Positions 10,576 to 21,464 of a stretch of 64,000 bases of DNA are shown here, one piece after another. Each line of letters opens with the position of its first letter. The first letter of the stretch is position 1. The stretch is from Ustilaginoidea virens (Eukaryota > Ascomycota > Sordariomycetes > Hypocreales > Clavicipitaceae). A program made the translations under genes and the position numbers. Under the pieces are notes generated by a model. The model was not told the origin of the DNA, did not search any database, and worked only from the letters and a program-made list of their open reading frames with translations. Location: NCBI RefSeq assembly GCF_000687475.1, contig NC_057316.1, positions 4,526,001 through 4,590,000 on the forward strand, in the 5' to 3' direction.

Positions 10576-11931
10576 CTACTCCGCCACATCCGTCATGGCT
10601 TCAATAACAGATTCATCGCTTATCCACATGTAGCAAGGTGGAATCCATCCGCCTGCCAGCTTCTCCTCCTCAATCTGGCTAGGACTTTGCGTCTCCTGCA
10701 CAACATGGGCAACCGGCCGGTTTACTCCGTCCCGCACGAGATGGAACGAAAAAGTGTTGAGCGTCTTGTCATGTGCTCGCTTCCATGCGTACCGGTGGCC
10801 CCACCATTCAAACTCGTAGCGCTTCGGGTTGCGACGAGAAACCTCGACCCGGGCGTAGTTTCCAAACTCGAGCTTGATGGTCTCTGTCGGAACGAGAGGC
10901 ACCGACGGCGGCGGGACTGCCGGGGCCCGCGCCCAGGAGCCATCAGACACATCTGTGCCGCCCGATGAAGAGACGGCCGACTTGGCTGCCGTGGTGCTGG
11001 CAGTGGACGGCCGTGGTGCGGACGAGGAGCAAGTCTTGAACGACAGACAGGACGAATCCGATGCGTTGGAGCGCCTAAAAGGCGCCTTGACGGAACGCAG
11101 GATAGATGACACCGAATGGTGAGTGGCCGAGGCGGGGTTGTACGTGCGCTTCGAAAAGCACACCTCTCTGCCAGACTCGCGGCAGTACCGGCGAAGGGAA
11201 AACTCGCGATTGGCCAAGTCGTGCATGCGGAGGTGAAACAGTTGAATGGTGGCGGGTCGGCGGCGCCTGCTCGAGCCAGGTCGCACAACAGTATCCACGC
11301 GGAGATTCATGTTGCCATCTGGTGTACCGTCGTCGTGACGAATGGATAGACGATCCATGGAGGGGAACAAGTGACGGAACAGGTCGGGGTCGGAAGGCCT
11401 GACGGGGGACTCTGCAGGTCCAGGACGGTACTCTGGAAGATATTTCGGAATGGCATCATGCTGGGCCGGCGGTTGGCAGCGGACAGGGTTGGAATCGTCC
11501 GGAGCAGAGCTGGCGTTGTAGCCGTGAGCGACGCCATGGTCCAGGCCGCACTCGGAGAATCGAGAGTCGTACGTGTCGACTGAGAGCATGGAGGCTGGCG
11601 GCGACGGGGGAGAATAGGTCATGGCGGGTGGCGGCGATGCCTCTCCGCCGCCGTGGGCCTTTTCTCCTTGTCGTGTCCGAGAGCAGCTCCAGCTGCTTCC
11701 ACCGTTGCCGGCCCTTGGTCGCTGCGGCTCCCTGGTCGATCCACGATGGTAGGATGAAGGGGCGTCGTCGGCTCTTGCGAGGATAAGGGCGGTAGACAGC
11801 TCACTTGACCTTTCGGATGATGTGAAGGAGCGGTAGGATGATTGGGGCGAGGCAGGTCGTTCTTGAGGCAGGGTCTGGGGTGTTGCTGCTCTGGGGCTGC
11901 GTCTTGGATGTTGGGACAAGGAGGCTGCCAT
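10576..11931 (-). CDS. uncharacterised fungal protein, 451 residues
   Basis: A single uninterrupted frame of 451 codons that I do not recognise as a named family. The first two-thirds is a Ser/Pro/Arg-rich, presumably disordered region with basic patches. The last 110 residues look like a folded, beta-rich domain: it has regularly spaced aromatic residues (FEWWGHRYAWKR, FSFHLVRDG, WIPPCYMWIS) and ends in an acidic tail. An earlier ordered segment (around DLANREFSLRRYCRESGREV) also looks conserved. The C-terminal block vaguely recalls LURP/tubby-like barrels, but that is only an impression. Its frame is far longer than expected by chance and keeps coding-like composition throughout, so the gene is probably real. 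The 5' leader contains a TTG repeat (11974-12007). Confidence 0.72.
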   Translation of the reverse strand: MAASLSQHPRRSPRAATPQTLPQERPASPQSSYRSFTSSERSSELSTALILARADDAPSSYHRGSTREPQRPRAGNGGSSWSCSRTRQGEKAHGGGEASPPPAMTYSPPSPPASMLSVDTYDSRFSECGLDHGVAHGYNASSAPDDSNPVRCQPPAQHDAIPKYLPEYRPGPAESPVRPSDPDLFRHLFPSMDRLSIRHDDGTPDGNMNLRVDTVVRPGSSRRRRPATIQLFHLRMHDLANREFSLRRYCRESGREVCFSKRTYNPASATHHSVSSILRSVKAPFRRSNASDSSCLSFKTCSSSAPRPSTASTTAAKSAVSSSGGTDVSDGSWARAPAVPPPSVPLVPTETIKLEFGNYARVEVSRRNPKRYEFEWWGHRYAWKRAHDKTLNTFSFHLVRDGVNRPVAHVVQETQSPSQIEEEKLAGGWIPPCYMWISDESVIEAMTDVAE

Positions 11932-11973
11932 GCTGAGGTATGATGTTACGACTCGGGGTGGAAGAGGAGATAT

Positions 11974-12007
<34 letters not shown>
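11974..12007. repeat. TTG trinucleotide microsatellite
   Basis: About 11 perfect TTG units (CAA on the sense strand) lie roughly 40-75 bp upstream of the start codon of the uncharacterised - strand gene, probably in its 5' leader. Confidence 0.9.
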
Positions 12008-12668
12008 ATAGAGACGTCTTGGGCAGAGGACTGCCACGCAGCGAACGGCCGAGATTGGCACCTCTACTTTGTAGGGCAGGGCAACTTGAACTTGGCTCGC
12101 CGTGAAAACAAAAGGCGGCGAGACGAGAGGATGAATGCCAGATGAGTCCCAGATGAGTCCCAGATGAGAGTCCCATGCAAATCAAGGCAAATGAGGGCAA
12201 ATGAGTCCAGCAGCCGGAAGGGGAAGGAGATGGAGCGAGCGAGATATACGGCGGACCGAAAAGGAAAGCGCTGCGATGCCCGATGCCTCCTTCCCCCGAG
12301 GTCGAGGTCGAGGTCGAGGTCGAGTTGAGAAGCGCACGAGCCGTGAGCGCCTCTGCGGACGAGACGAGACGAGATGAGACGAGACGTGACTCTCGGCCTG
12401 GCACGCCTTGCATCCCTGGCAATACGGATTGATGCAAAATGCAAACAGCGAATTGCGGATTGCGGATGGCGCCAGGCTTGCTCGTGCTTGTACTCGTGCT
12501 CGCAGGCCCGCAGGGCACCCAAGTCAACCTGACTCAAAGCCAGGGACCAGTTGACCTGTCGCGGACTCGTGGCGCCTGTCGGAGACGACGACCCTTGTTG
12601 CCGGTTCCAGACTCGGGGCGTGCCCAAGGGCCCTGCCCTGGCTGCCTCTGCTGCCTCGGTTCCAACTT

Positions 12669-12718
12669 TTCTCTGTCCTCTGTCCTCTGTCCTCTGTCCT
12701 CTGTCCTCTGTCCTCTGT
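12669..12718. repeat. 7-bp CTCTGTC tandem array
   Basis: About seven near-perfect copies of a 7-bp unit (CTCTGTC). No gene covers it; it creates repeat-derived open frames on both strands. Confidence 0.9.
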
Positions 12719-13620
12719 AGCCGAAGCAGCTCGACCAACCTGGCGCCCCCGGGGGGGTGACGTGACGTTGGCCGTGGTCAGGCCGCTGCCAACACAAGGC
12801 ACCTGCACTTCGGCACCAGACGCCTGCTTCAACCGCTTCGACCGCTTCGACCTCTGACCGGCCAGCGCTGCGAATCGATCGATGGGCCAACGCAGCCCGA
12901 CCACGGCCGTCGTCTGGTCGGGCCCCATCCCCCCCAAAGGCCGAGCAGGAAACCCAACCACAAGGCTGCCTTGCAAGCCGACGGAGTTGGACAACACGCA
13001 AAGGCACAGGTTGCAACCCAAGAAGCGGGTTCTGGGGCATGTCGTGCCATCATAAGCCTTTTCCGCCCAAGGTTGCAGCCCTCGACTTCGGTTGGCACGG
13101 ATGTCGGTGGTGCAGCTTGCCAACTTTCTGGCCCCCTTCCCCCCCCCCCCCCCCCCCCGCCCCCTGGGCTCCGATGCGGGACAGATAGCGCTCCAGAAAC
13201 CTTGACATTGATGGCCAAGTTCAACCACCCCTCCCTCACCCTTGGGGCCAGGGAAACCTCGGACTGGACCGAGGCTGGTTGGGCGAGGGCCGTCGGAACA
13301 TGGCCACGGGCGTGCATGGCAACGCTGCAACGCTGCATCATGAGCATCGCATCGTCGGCTGTCGACGACGTCAGTGGCCCAATTGGAGCGTGTCGGTGCA
13401 ATGGCCGCACAAACATGACGCGGGCGGCAGCACGTCCGGGTTGGAGCTGGTGGTCGGTGGTCGGTGGCGCGGACGGGAGCAATGCTGCTGCTGCTGCTGC
13501 CTGGCTCGTGCTCTGCCTTTTCATTGCATTGCATCGGCCGCCTCGCTCTGACCCGGCGGCATATGACGGCCGAGGGAGCATTGCTTCCCCCGCGTAGGAC
13601 AGCTGGTTGCTTCAACTTTG

Positions 13621-13655
13621 CTTGCTGCTTGCTGCTTGCTGCTTGCTGCTTGCTG
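13621..13655. repeat. 7-bp GCTTGCT tandem array
   Basis: Five copies of a 7-bp GCTTGCT-type unit in intergenic DNA, about 1.7 kb upstream of the uncharacterised - strand gene. Similar GCTTG/GCTCG units recur in degenerate form at about 44770-44880. Confidence 0.85.
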
Positions 13656-14330
13656 GTGGTGCCTCTGGACCTGCAGCACTATTGATACATATTGACTGCT
13701 GGTAGTTTCGAGGCACCGGGCGTACTTGTTACGTCACCCCTGTACCAGCTGCAGCCAGCTGGGGACTCGATGCAGCGCAGTGCAAGTGCAAGTGCCTACT
13801 GTAGCAGCCTGTAGGTGCCAGGTAGGTGCCATGTATGTACCAGACCCCCTAATAATGCCTGGTAGCCCTGCATCCGTCCCCCCCCACCCGCCAGTCCTGG
13901 CACCTGTCATTGAATACAGTTGACCTGCCCCTGTCGGCTGGCCCCTGTCGGCTGGCAGTTGCCAGATTCCGTGATGGCTCTCGGCATGGCCATTTGTCCA
14001 TTTGTCTCGTCATCCATCGACACCGTCAGCTCATCAACTCACCAGCTTCCATGCCAGCTTCAGCTCCAGCTTCCGTCTCCCTCGCAGTTGACGTCTCTCG
14101 CCGCGCCGCCTGCACTGCGCTGTAATGCGCCGCCTGCGCACATCCACCAGCACGTCCCGGGCAGCTTCCTCCCTCCCGGCCGCCCAGTTCCGCCCGCTGC
14201 CTCACCGCCCAGCACGCCGCCTCTTGCTGCCCGACCTCGTGTCGACCCCCGATTCGCCGCCTGGTCGCGCCGCCCGTCGAGTTTCTTGTCTTGATGCGTG
14301 AGACGCGGCTTGCGTCTCCGACTTGTAGCA

Positions 14331-14590
14331 CGTTTTTAATTTTATTTCATTTTGTTCCATTTGGTTTTTTTTTCGTTTTATTTTATTTTATTTTATTTTT
14401 TTGTTTTGTTTTATTTTATTTTATTTTTTTTATCCTATTTTATCTCATTTCATTTTGTTGCAGTTAAGCTAGCTGCCCCCCCTTCTTTTTTTTTTATTTT
14501 CTTTTTTTTTTCCGTGTCTTTCCTTGTTTCTCTCTCTCGTCTTTGTTTCTTCTTTGTTTCTTTTCTTGCTCATTTTCCTGTTTTTTTTTT
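14331..14590. repeat. T-rich low-complexity block
   Basis: A 260-bp block made mostly of T-runs spaced by single A, G or C (TTTTATTTTA-type units). It has a strongly asymmetric strand composition in otherwise GC-rich DNA and contains no gene. Confidence 0.8.
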
Positions 14591-14876
14591 TCGCGTGCTG
14601 CCCACCATCACCATCTGTGACGCCGTCGATGCCAATATGTCTCTGTGCAGCGGGTGCGTTGATACCCGAGGAGGCGGTGCCGGCTCCCCGGCCGTCCTGG
14701 CGTGTGCATCTCCCTCTCCCTCCCCGCAAAAAGAGGACATGACAGGTCAGGTCAGGACAGCTCGGGTCAGGAGAGGTCATGTGAGGTCATGGCGACTCGG
14801 CTGGCCATGGCATCTGGCATCCCGGGCCGTCGTGGAAGTCGCGCAAGTCGAGCTGGGCCAAAACCGGAAGAGACGG

Positions 14877-14878
<2 letters not shown>

Positions 14879-14915
<37 letters not shown>
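14879..14915. repeat. 37-nt poly-A tract
   Basis: An uninterrupted run of 37 A's in intergenic DNA. No retroposed sequence or target-site duplication is obvious next to it. Confidence 0.95.
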
Positions 14916-14918
<3 letters not shown>

Positions 14919-15147
14919 GCCAACGTAGAAAACACGACAGGACCGGGGATCGCGGCATACGCGGCGTGCAGATTACGCAGCCCTCGCGGAGCTCACGGAG
15001 CAGCTCTCCCAACAAACTACCTAACCTAGCCTAACCTTACCTAACGTAACCTATGCTACCCGGCAATCCGCGCCTGTTCATACAGCCAACTCACAACCAG
15101 CCCATTCGGCTGGCCAACAAACAACAGCAGCAGCGGCAGCGGCATTG

Positions 15148-15224
15148 TCATCGTCATCGTCATCGTCAACGTCAACGTCAACGTCAACGTCAACGTCATC
15201 CTCATCCTCATCCTCATCGCCGTC
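15148..15224. repeat. CATCGT/CAACGT/CATCCT hexanucleotide array
   Basis: Three neighbouring blocks of related 6-bp units (TCATCG, TCAACG, TCATCC), about 130 bp beyond the BBC1 stop codon, probably in its 3' UTR or just outside it. Confidence 0.85.
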
Positions 15225-15352
15225 CCAACTGGCTGTCGCGTATCCTGCCTGCGTCAACAATCATGACTCACATTGTCCATCCAGCTCCTCCGTCCCGACG
15301 CATTCACCTAAACCCCTGGTATCCATCTAGAGCGGCTGGCTCTCCAGCTCCA

Positions 15353-18300
15353 CTACGGCTGCATGTTCCACGCGACCCAGCTTCGCGGAACCACGCGCCA
15401 GATCTTGACCTCGCCGCTCCTCAGGTCGTCCAGCTTGTAGCTCTCCATCTTGACCTTCTTGTTCTCCCTCCCCTGCTCCCACGCTCGCACCTTCTTCTTG
15501 GTCCCGTCCCACTCCGCGACCACCGCCACGTGGTCCGGCTTGCCCACCTCTGCCGAGTACTTGGCGTGCATCGGTCCGTGCTTGCCCTGGAACTTGGCGT
15601 TGCGGAACGATATAATGTCCCCGGCTCGGATCACGTCCTGCTGTTGGATCGACGCGTTGGCCATGTTGGCGTAGACGAGGGCGCCGTAGGACCGCGTGCC
15701 CACCGGCGGCAGCGCCCCGCTGAGCGGCCGCAGCATCTCCAGCACGAACCCCTGCGGCGTGCCGTCGCCCACGACCGTGTCCTTCTTCGACGTGGCCGCG
15801 TCGGATATCTGCCGCCCGTACCGCTCGTGAAACTCCTCCATCTGGTCCTGGCGAAGAGCCCTGGGCGGAGCCTCGTGTCGCTGGTCCAGCTCGGCATCCG
15901 ATGGGTTGTACGGGTCGTACCGGACCGTCACGATCGTCTGCGAGTAGTCCTGGAAAAGGACAAAGACGTCTCGCCTCGTCACCGTCTTGGCACCTTGGTT
16001 GGTCGTCGTCGTCTCCTCGCTTTCGTAGTGTATGTCCTTGCGGCCCTGGAATATGGGAGGTACCTGGTTCGCTTGCTTCCACCATCCGTTTTGGACCGCC
16101 AGATCCACATCGTTGGCGATAAAGTCCGACTCCACGGATGGCCTGTGCATATCCATCGATCTTCTGTTGCTTGTGCTGGTCCTGGGCAGGTCCAAGGATG
16201 GCCTGTTGCCAGCGGCGCGGCCAGGCGTTGCGGCCGGTGGTGGTCGTCGCTCCGGGACAGATGATCCGGGTACGGCGGCTGCTGGTCCCGGAAAGTAGTC
16301 TTTATCCTCGTCAATCTTGGGCGTCCTGTGGCTGTAGGTCGATCCCGCGGGAGGAGCAGCCGGTGGCGGCAGGGGCGAGGCGTAGTTGTAGGGGTCGTAC
16401 TCATCCGTATCCCGAGCTGCTCCCGCAGGGGCGTCCTTTGCTGGTGTGGGAGGTGGGGGAGGTGCCGCACGAGGAACGTCGATGGATTGCCTCTTGTCCC
16501 CCAGAGTTGGCGGCTGGCTTGGAATGGGAGGAGGAACGGCTCGGGGAGCCGCGGCAGACGGAACGGGCGGTGGGATGCTCGGTGGCGTTTCCCGGACTGG
16601 CGACTGGAGCATATTATCCTCTACACTTGACTCTCTGGCGTGAGCCTTCAAGGCATCCTTGTGCGGGGCTGACGAGGCAATGTCGGTGTCGTAGTCACCC
16701 TCGTATTCCGTGACTTCCTCATCCTCCTCCTCGCCCGCCTGCGGTGGCCGGGACGGCGTGGCCACGGCGGCATCAAGCGTTGACTGCCGCCTCAAGTCTC
16801 CCGCTGGAGGGGGCGGCGGAGGAGGTGGCCTGCTCGTAGCAGGAGGAAGAGCTGGAGCAGATCCTGGAATCGGTGGAGGTGGTCGACTTGTGCGTTTACT
16901 CGCAGCAGCCGCCGCCGACGACTGTGCCGGCAAGTCGTCGGGACGGGGGGAAAGGGGTGGCGGCCTCGTCGGCAGACCAGAAGCAGGTTGCGGCGGCATG
17001 GGCGGTGACCGCTTCGCGTGAACACCAACCTGCCCCGGGACGTTGTCTCTCCCTCCGCCAGATAGTTCATCATCCGATTCTGATCCGTCAGTGGGCGCTT
17101 TAATCTCAGCAGGAAGCGGCGGAGGAGGAGGCGGTGCACGAGCTTTGTTGTTTTAGTCAAGACATTGTCAGTATAAGTTGGGTTGGAGAGGGTAGAAAGG
17201 GGTGTGACGAGAAGTGTGAGGAGGCAGCATACACTCGGTGGGAACCGGAGGAGGTACGGCTCGGCCGCCAGGAAGAGGCGGAGCTCCGCTGAGACCTCGA
17301 CGGGGAGCTACGGATTAGTTAGTGTTCCGTTTTCTCTGACACAAGGGAAAGCGCGTGGAACGGGGCGCTTACAGGCAGTGTCGGGAATAGGGGCCTGCAT
17401 CGCTTCTCCGTCCCTTTCCTCCTCCTCCTGCTCCTCCTGCTCCTCTTCCTCAACATCGGCATCATCTCTGTGCCCTGACGCACGGGCTGGCAATGAGTGC
17501 GGTGCTGTTCTCGAGGGGCCCGGGGTATCTTCGCCGACATCATCTTCGCCGCCCTCTTGCTCATCATGGCGGCCTCGACTTGGAGCGAGAGCGTTTCCCA
17601 TCCCAGGCAATGCCATTGCTGTCGGAATAGGTGGAGCACCGGCGCGAGAGAGGGTGTTCTTCTCCGTATCTTGCTCCTCCTCCATAGCAGATTCTACAGC
17701 CTTGGGAGTCTTCTTTTTGGATGGAGGTTTTGCCATGGGGGGGATCGGAGCCCCAAACATGCCATGGAATCCCATTCCACCGCTCATTTTTGCCATTCGC
17801 GCCCGCAGCTCCTCCCTGCGCCGGACTTCGGGATCCACGTCGTCTTCCTCGTCTTCGCCTTCTTCCTCGTCCTGCTGCCCCACGGGTTGCGTGGCAGCGG
17901 TCTTGGCTTCGGCCTCATGATGAGGAACCGTGGCAGCTGTCGTATGTGACGTTGGTCTGCGGCGCACATTTCTTGAAGGCTCTTCGCTATCCTCGCGTTC
18001 TGTAAGATCATCTTGTCCCTCTGTCGTGTCGCCAGCACCAGACATGTCGGCCTCATTCCCGTCATGAGACTCATCGACAGCCAGGCCCTTGGAGGCTCGT
18101 CGTCTAGGTAGGGAGAGCGACCTAACATTGGCCTCGTCTGTCGAGGTCCCGGCTTCCGTCTCCCCAGTTTCAGCACGCTCCAGCGAAGGCGAAAGAAGTG
18201 CGCCCTCACCAGTCTCGGCGACGCCTTCATCCCCCTGGGCCGCAGTATCAGGTTTCTTCTTCTGCGGCTTCTTGGGCCTCTCCTTCTTGGCAGCGGCATC

Positions 18301-19254
18301 TGCATGGCGTCGAGCCTGTTCCACCTGCTGCCTTTGAAGCAAGGCGATGCGCTCTTTGAGACTCGTCGGCTTGGGCTGGTCATTCTCGCCACCCTCATGT
18401 GACTGGTCTGCAGGGACGAGTCCAGCCCTTTCAGCCTGACTCTGAGCTTCAGCTTCCCTCTCCTTGATCTCGGGATCCTCTTCTCGATGGTAGACACTTG
18501 TAGCGGGTTTCTCTCGGGGCGACAGTACGTAAGCATTCCGGCTCGGAGGAGGTGCTACAAATGTTTTCTTGACGAATGCCGAGGGACCAGCACCGCCTCC
18601 TAGGCCGGTAGGCTTGAAAGGTGCGACAGGAGGGGCAGCAGGTTTGTTGAAAGCGGCAATACGATCCTTGAATGAGTTGCTCAAGGGCTTTTCGGACGCG
18701 GACGGAGGCCCGGCCCTCGGGTTTGGTCCTGATGGTTCGGCAGCAGCCGCAGGTGCCACCGGCGGCGAAACGACCTTTGGGGGGGGTTTTGCCAGGGCTG
18801 GTTGCGCTGGCTTGCTTGCCACCGGTACGGCCGAGACGGTCGTGACTGGAGGCTCAGGTTCAGCAATAGCAATGTCACGTTCCACGGGCCGTTCGGGTTT
18901 TGGTTCGGAGATCTCGACGTTCTCGACGTTCTCGACAGAAGCAGGTTTCTCGGCGGTCGGAGCTGGTGGGGGCGGTGCTGGTGCTACAGTCTCTGCTGGA
19001 CGAGCAACATCTGGTTCCCTCTTGGGACGTGTTCTGGTCGGACGGGGAGGGGCTGTTGGCTCGAGCTTTTCGACAAAGTTGCGAGGGAAGATGCCCTCCT
19101 TCTTGATGCCGTCATCGTCGAGGTACTGGCCACCGTACCAGTCTTGGTCCTCCTCTTCAGTGACGGTGATGATCTGGCCAACATTGAAGTTCAAGTCATC
19201 GTCGTGCGGCGAGCTATACTCGTAGAGAGCCTTGACGCGGAACGGCACCGTCAT
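15353..19254 (-). CDS. BBC1: SH3-domain actin-patch protein Bbc1
   Basis: A predicted 1,248-residue homologue of Bbc1/Mti1, which binds class I myosin and WASP-type proteins and tempers Arp2/3-driven actin assembly at endocytic patches. Exons are 19254-17373, 17307-17233 and 17142-15353; the 75-nt middle exon keeps phase. Residues about 4-68 form an SH3 domain (ALYEYSSPHDDDLNF, DWYGGQY, GIFPRNFVEKL). A long middle region is disordered, acidic and full of poly-Pro stretches (PPPPPP...), as expected of an SH3 partner hub. The last 250 residues are a folded domain conserved in Pezizomycotina Bbc1 proteins; it begins near GWWKQANQVPP and includes RAGDIISFRNAKF and DHVAVVAEWDGT. Intron 1 (17372-17308) has an ACTAAC branch site; intron 2 (17232-17143) uses GTATGC. 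The start is the first ATG before the SH3 domain. Confidence 0.9.
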
Positions 19255-20624
19255 GGCGTCGTGGTGAAGAATAGCCTGCGACACGGACGGCCTCGTGACA
19301 CGTCTGCCGCTGTGAGGGGAAAAGGGTTTCTCTTCGATTTTCAAGGCAACGTGAGACGTCAGATGCGGTTGGGAGGGGGGGGGGGACAGGTACAATGGAT
19401 GGACGCGGAGAAGGCGAAGGCGGCTTTCGTCAGCTTCAGCTAGCAGAAGCGGGAGGGTAGGGTGGAGCGGAGGGCTGGAGGCGACGACGACAGGCCCTTC
19501 AATCCAAGGAAGCAGTATCGTGCCAGACGCGGCCCAGTCAAAGCAGGCGTCCAAGGAGAGCTCCGGCAGAGGGTTGAGTTGATTCCAGGATAGGGAGAAA
19601 AGACGGGGGTTTCGGTTAGGGCAGGTAAGCAGAATCAGCAACGCCTGGGTCGGGGGAGGACCAATGTGTCGGAGGAGTCAAGTAGAGGGGAGGTTGCGAG
19701 GGTTGCGAGGCGTCGTGCAGGTTCAGTTGGTTGGCTTGCACGACGGACTGGAGCCTTGGCGTCAAGTGGTCGTGCTGGTTGGTGTGGGGGGGGGGGGGGC
19801 GATCATGCTACAGTCTTGGTACACGGAGTACTCCGTACCGTCAATACATACGATATGTCAATGGCTGGGGACTGGAGAGCTTTGCTCTGGAGACTGGCCT
19901 GTCCGGGGGAATACCGGTGTCGACGTCAGCGGGCGGGCTGCTGGGTCGTCGTCGTCAACTGTCAACTGGTTGGTGCTGGTTGATTAGTCAGGCAGGTGCA
20001 ACCCCCGCTGAACTTCAAATTTTAAATGACCAGAGAGCAGCGGGCTGGACGCGAGCACAACGGCGGAGGCCGGGGACCAAATGCAGACAGAGCAGAAGTA
20101 TTAATCGCAATCATTCACCGAGTACATTGCTGGAGTCGAACTTGAGTCTGTCGAGCCTGTTCTGGCACAGTCGAAACCGCCCAGCCACTGACAGTTGAGC
20201 TGACTGAAGGCGCAAACGGCCTGGCGGCGTCCACTAGGAGGAACGTACCTACAGTACCTAGGTACGTACCTACCTAGGTAGGTAATCAGTGCTATCCCCT
20301 GTCCTCAGCGCCGTCCTCAGCGCCGTCCTCTGCCCGCTGCGCGCATACATCACATCACTGTCCACCGGTGGAGAGCTATCACGTTCGGGCTCTGCACCTT
20401 TGCCGACGCGCGCGAGTTGAGTTTTGCCTGGCGTGTGCTCTGTCTGCATCCTTTGACGGTTCAATGCTTTTGGTGGGGGTCCAGTCAGCTGCGGGCTGAG
20501 CACAAGCAAGCCTCCACACAATCCACTCCCCTCGCCGCCAACTCGCAGTCGCCTCCCCTCTTCATCCGCATGCCTCTACCCTCCAGCCTCCAGCCTCCAG
20601 CCTCCCGCCTCCCAGTTCTCCAGC
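19255..20624. promoter_or_regulatory. divergent promoter region BBC1 / RTR1
   Basis: This 1.37-kb region separates the start codons of BBC1 (-) and RTR1 (+) and must contain both promoters. It holds a perfect 14-bp palindrome (ACGGAGTACTCCGT, 19823-19836) and a dense cluster of ACCTAGGTA/GGTACGTACC elements at about 20247-20284. G- and C-runs lie at about 19376-19385 and 19788-19799. No gene is seen. Confidence 0.55.
20247..20284. promoter_or_regulatory. cluster of GTACCTAGGTA elements
   Basis: A 38-bp stretch composed of overlapping GTACCTA, CCTAGG and TAGGTACGTACCTA units, several of them palindromic, about 340 bp upstream of the RTR1 start. Similar elements recur near 4009, 24775, 26795, 32988, 58530 and 61529, mostly 5' of genes. 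Function unknown. Confidence 0.5.
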
Positions 20625-21464
20625 ATGGACGGCATCGAGGCAAAGCAGAAGCAGCTGACGAGCATCCTGAAAAGCTCCGCCGCCGCCCAGGCCGCGGGCG
20701 CGCGATCCCCCGCCCAGGCCGCAGAAATCGCCCTCGCGCACGCCAAGCTGCTCCAGCACCGCAAAGACCTCGAGAGCGACATCCTCGACAGCCTCATCCT
20801 GCTGTCCGAGTACCCCCTCGTCAGGCACCCGGCGTGCACGGCCGCCCGCCCCGCGCAGAGCGACGCGTCGGGCTTCAAGACCCACGTGCGCCTTTTCCAG
20901 CCCTCGGACTACGACGACCTGGTCCAGGAGCGCAACGTCAACGGGCTGTGCGGGTACTCGCTGTGCGCGCGGCCGCGGCGCCAAGTCGGCCGCGGCGGCG
21001 GCGGCGGCGGCGGGAAATGGAAGCTCATGGGGAGCGGCGACATTGTCAGGCGCGAGGACCTCGAGAAGTGGTGCTCCGCGGCGTGCGCGAGGCGGGCCCT
21101 GTTCGTCAAGGTGCAGCTGAACGAGACGGCGGCCTGGGAGAGAGCGGGCATCCCGGACATCCAGATCGACTTGCTGGACGAGCAGCGACCCGCGGAGACG
21201 GAGCCCGACCGCGCGGCCCGCGAGCTGTCGTCCCAAAGGCTGGACGAGCGGCGTCGTCTTGCCGCGGCCGATGCCGAGACCCTGGCTTTGGAACGGGGCG
21301 AACGTCGTGTCGCGGAGCGCGCAGAAAAGGTTCAGGTCGTCCTCAGGGAGAAGGCGACGAAGCCCCCAAGACCGGAAGACGCGTCGACTTGGTCAGACGA
21401 CGACTATTTACAGATTGAGGGTCGTGGCTTTAGTCTGCCCGAGAGGCCGAGGCCAAGATCGTGA
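20625..21464 (+). CDS. RTR1: RNA polymerase II CTD phosphatase Rtr1/RPAP2
   Basis: A 279-residue single-exon protein of the Rtr1/RPAP2 family, which acts on Ser5-phosphorylated repeats of the RNA polymerase II C-terminal domain and helps polymerase transit. The zinc-binding core is visible: C109 and C114 (CGYSLC, inside NGLCGYSLC) and C150 and C154 (WCSAAC). The preceding FQPSDYDDLVQERN segment is typical of the family, and the basic/aromatic stretch ALFVKVQL follows the second cysteine pair. A run of seven to eight glycines encoded by GGC repeats interrupts the zinc domain at about residues 124-132, longer than in relatives I recall. The C-terminal third is charged and probably helical, ending in a short acidic and basic tail. 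The start is the ATG at 20625, at the end of a long CT-rich leader. Confidence 0.9.
   Translation: MDGIEAKQKQLTSILKSSAAAQAAGARSPAQAAEIALAHAKLLQHRKDLESDILDSLILLSEYPLVRHPACTAARPAQSDASGFKTHVRLFQPSDYDDLVQERNVNGLCGYSLCARPRRQVGRGGGGGGGKWKLMGSGDIVRREDLEKWCSAACARRALFVKVQLNETAAWERAGIPDIQIDLLDEQRPAETEPDRAARELSSQRLDERRRLAAADAETLALERGERRVAERAEKVQVVLREKATKPPRPEDASTWSDDDYLQIEGRGFSLPERPRPRS

Larger units (their letters stand above)
11932..15352. other. 3.4-kb intergenic region rich in simple repeats
   Basis: This stretch precedes the uncharacterised - strand gene and follows the 3' end of BBC1 (also -). It holds many simple repeats (listed separately): TTG, GAGGTC, a 7-bp CTCTGTC array, a 7-bp GCTTGCT array, a T-rich block at about 14331-14590, a 37-nt A-run and CATCGT/CAACGT units. 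Open frames here (for example 13615-12524 on the - strand) are made of repeat-derived, low-complexity residues and match nothing I know. Degenerate ACCTAA repeats occur at about 15018-15052 but are not true telomere repeats. Confidence 0.6.

Noticed and set aside
12524..13615. Open frame of 363 codons on the - strand
   Set aside because: It runs through the CTCTGTC repeat and C-runs, encodes low-complexity residues, and overlaps other equally long open frames; high GC alone keeps frames open.
15018..15052. Telomere-like ACCTAA repeats
   Set aside because: The units are irregular (CCTAAC, CCTAGC, CCTTAC) and not the fungal CCCTAA repeat; the site lies inside a gene-rich region.
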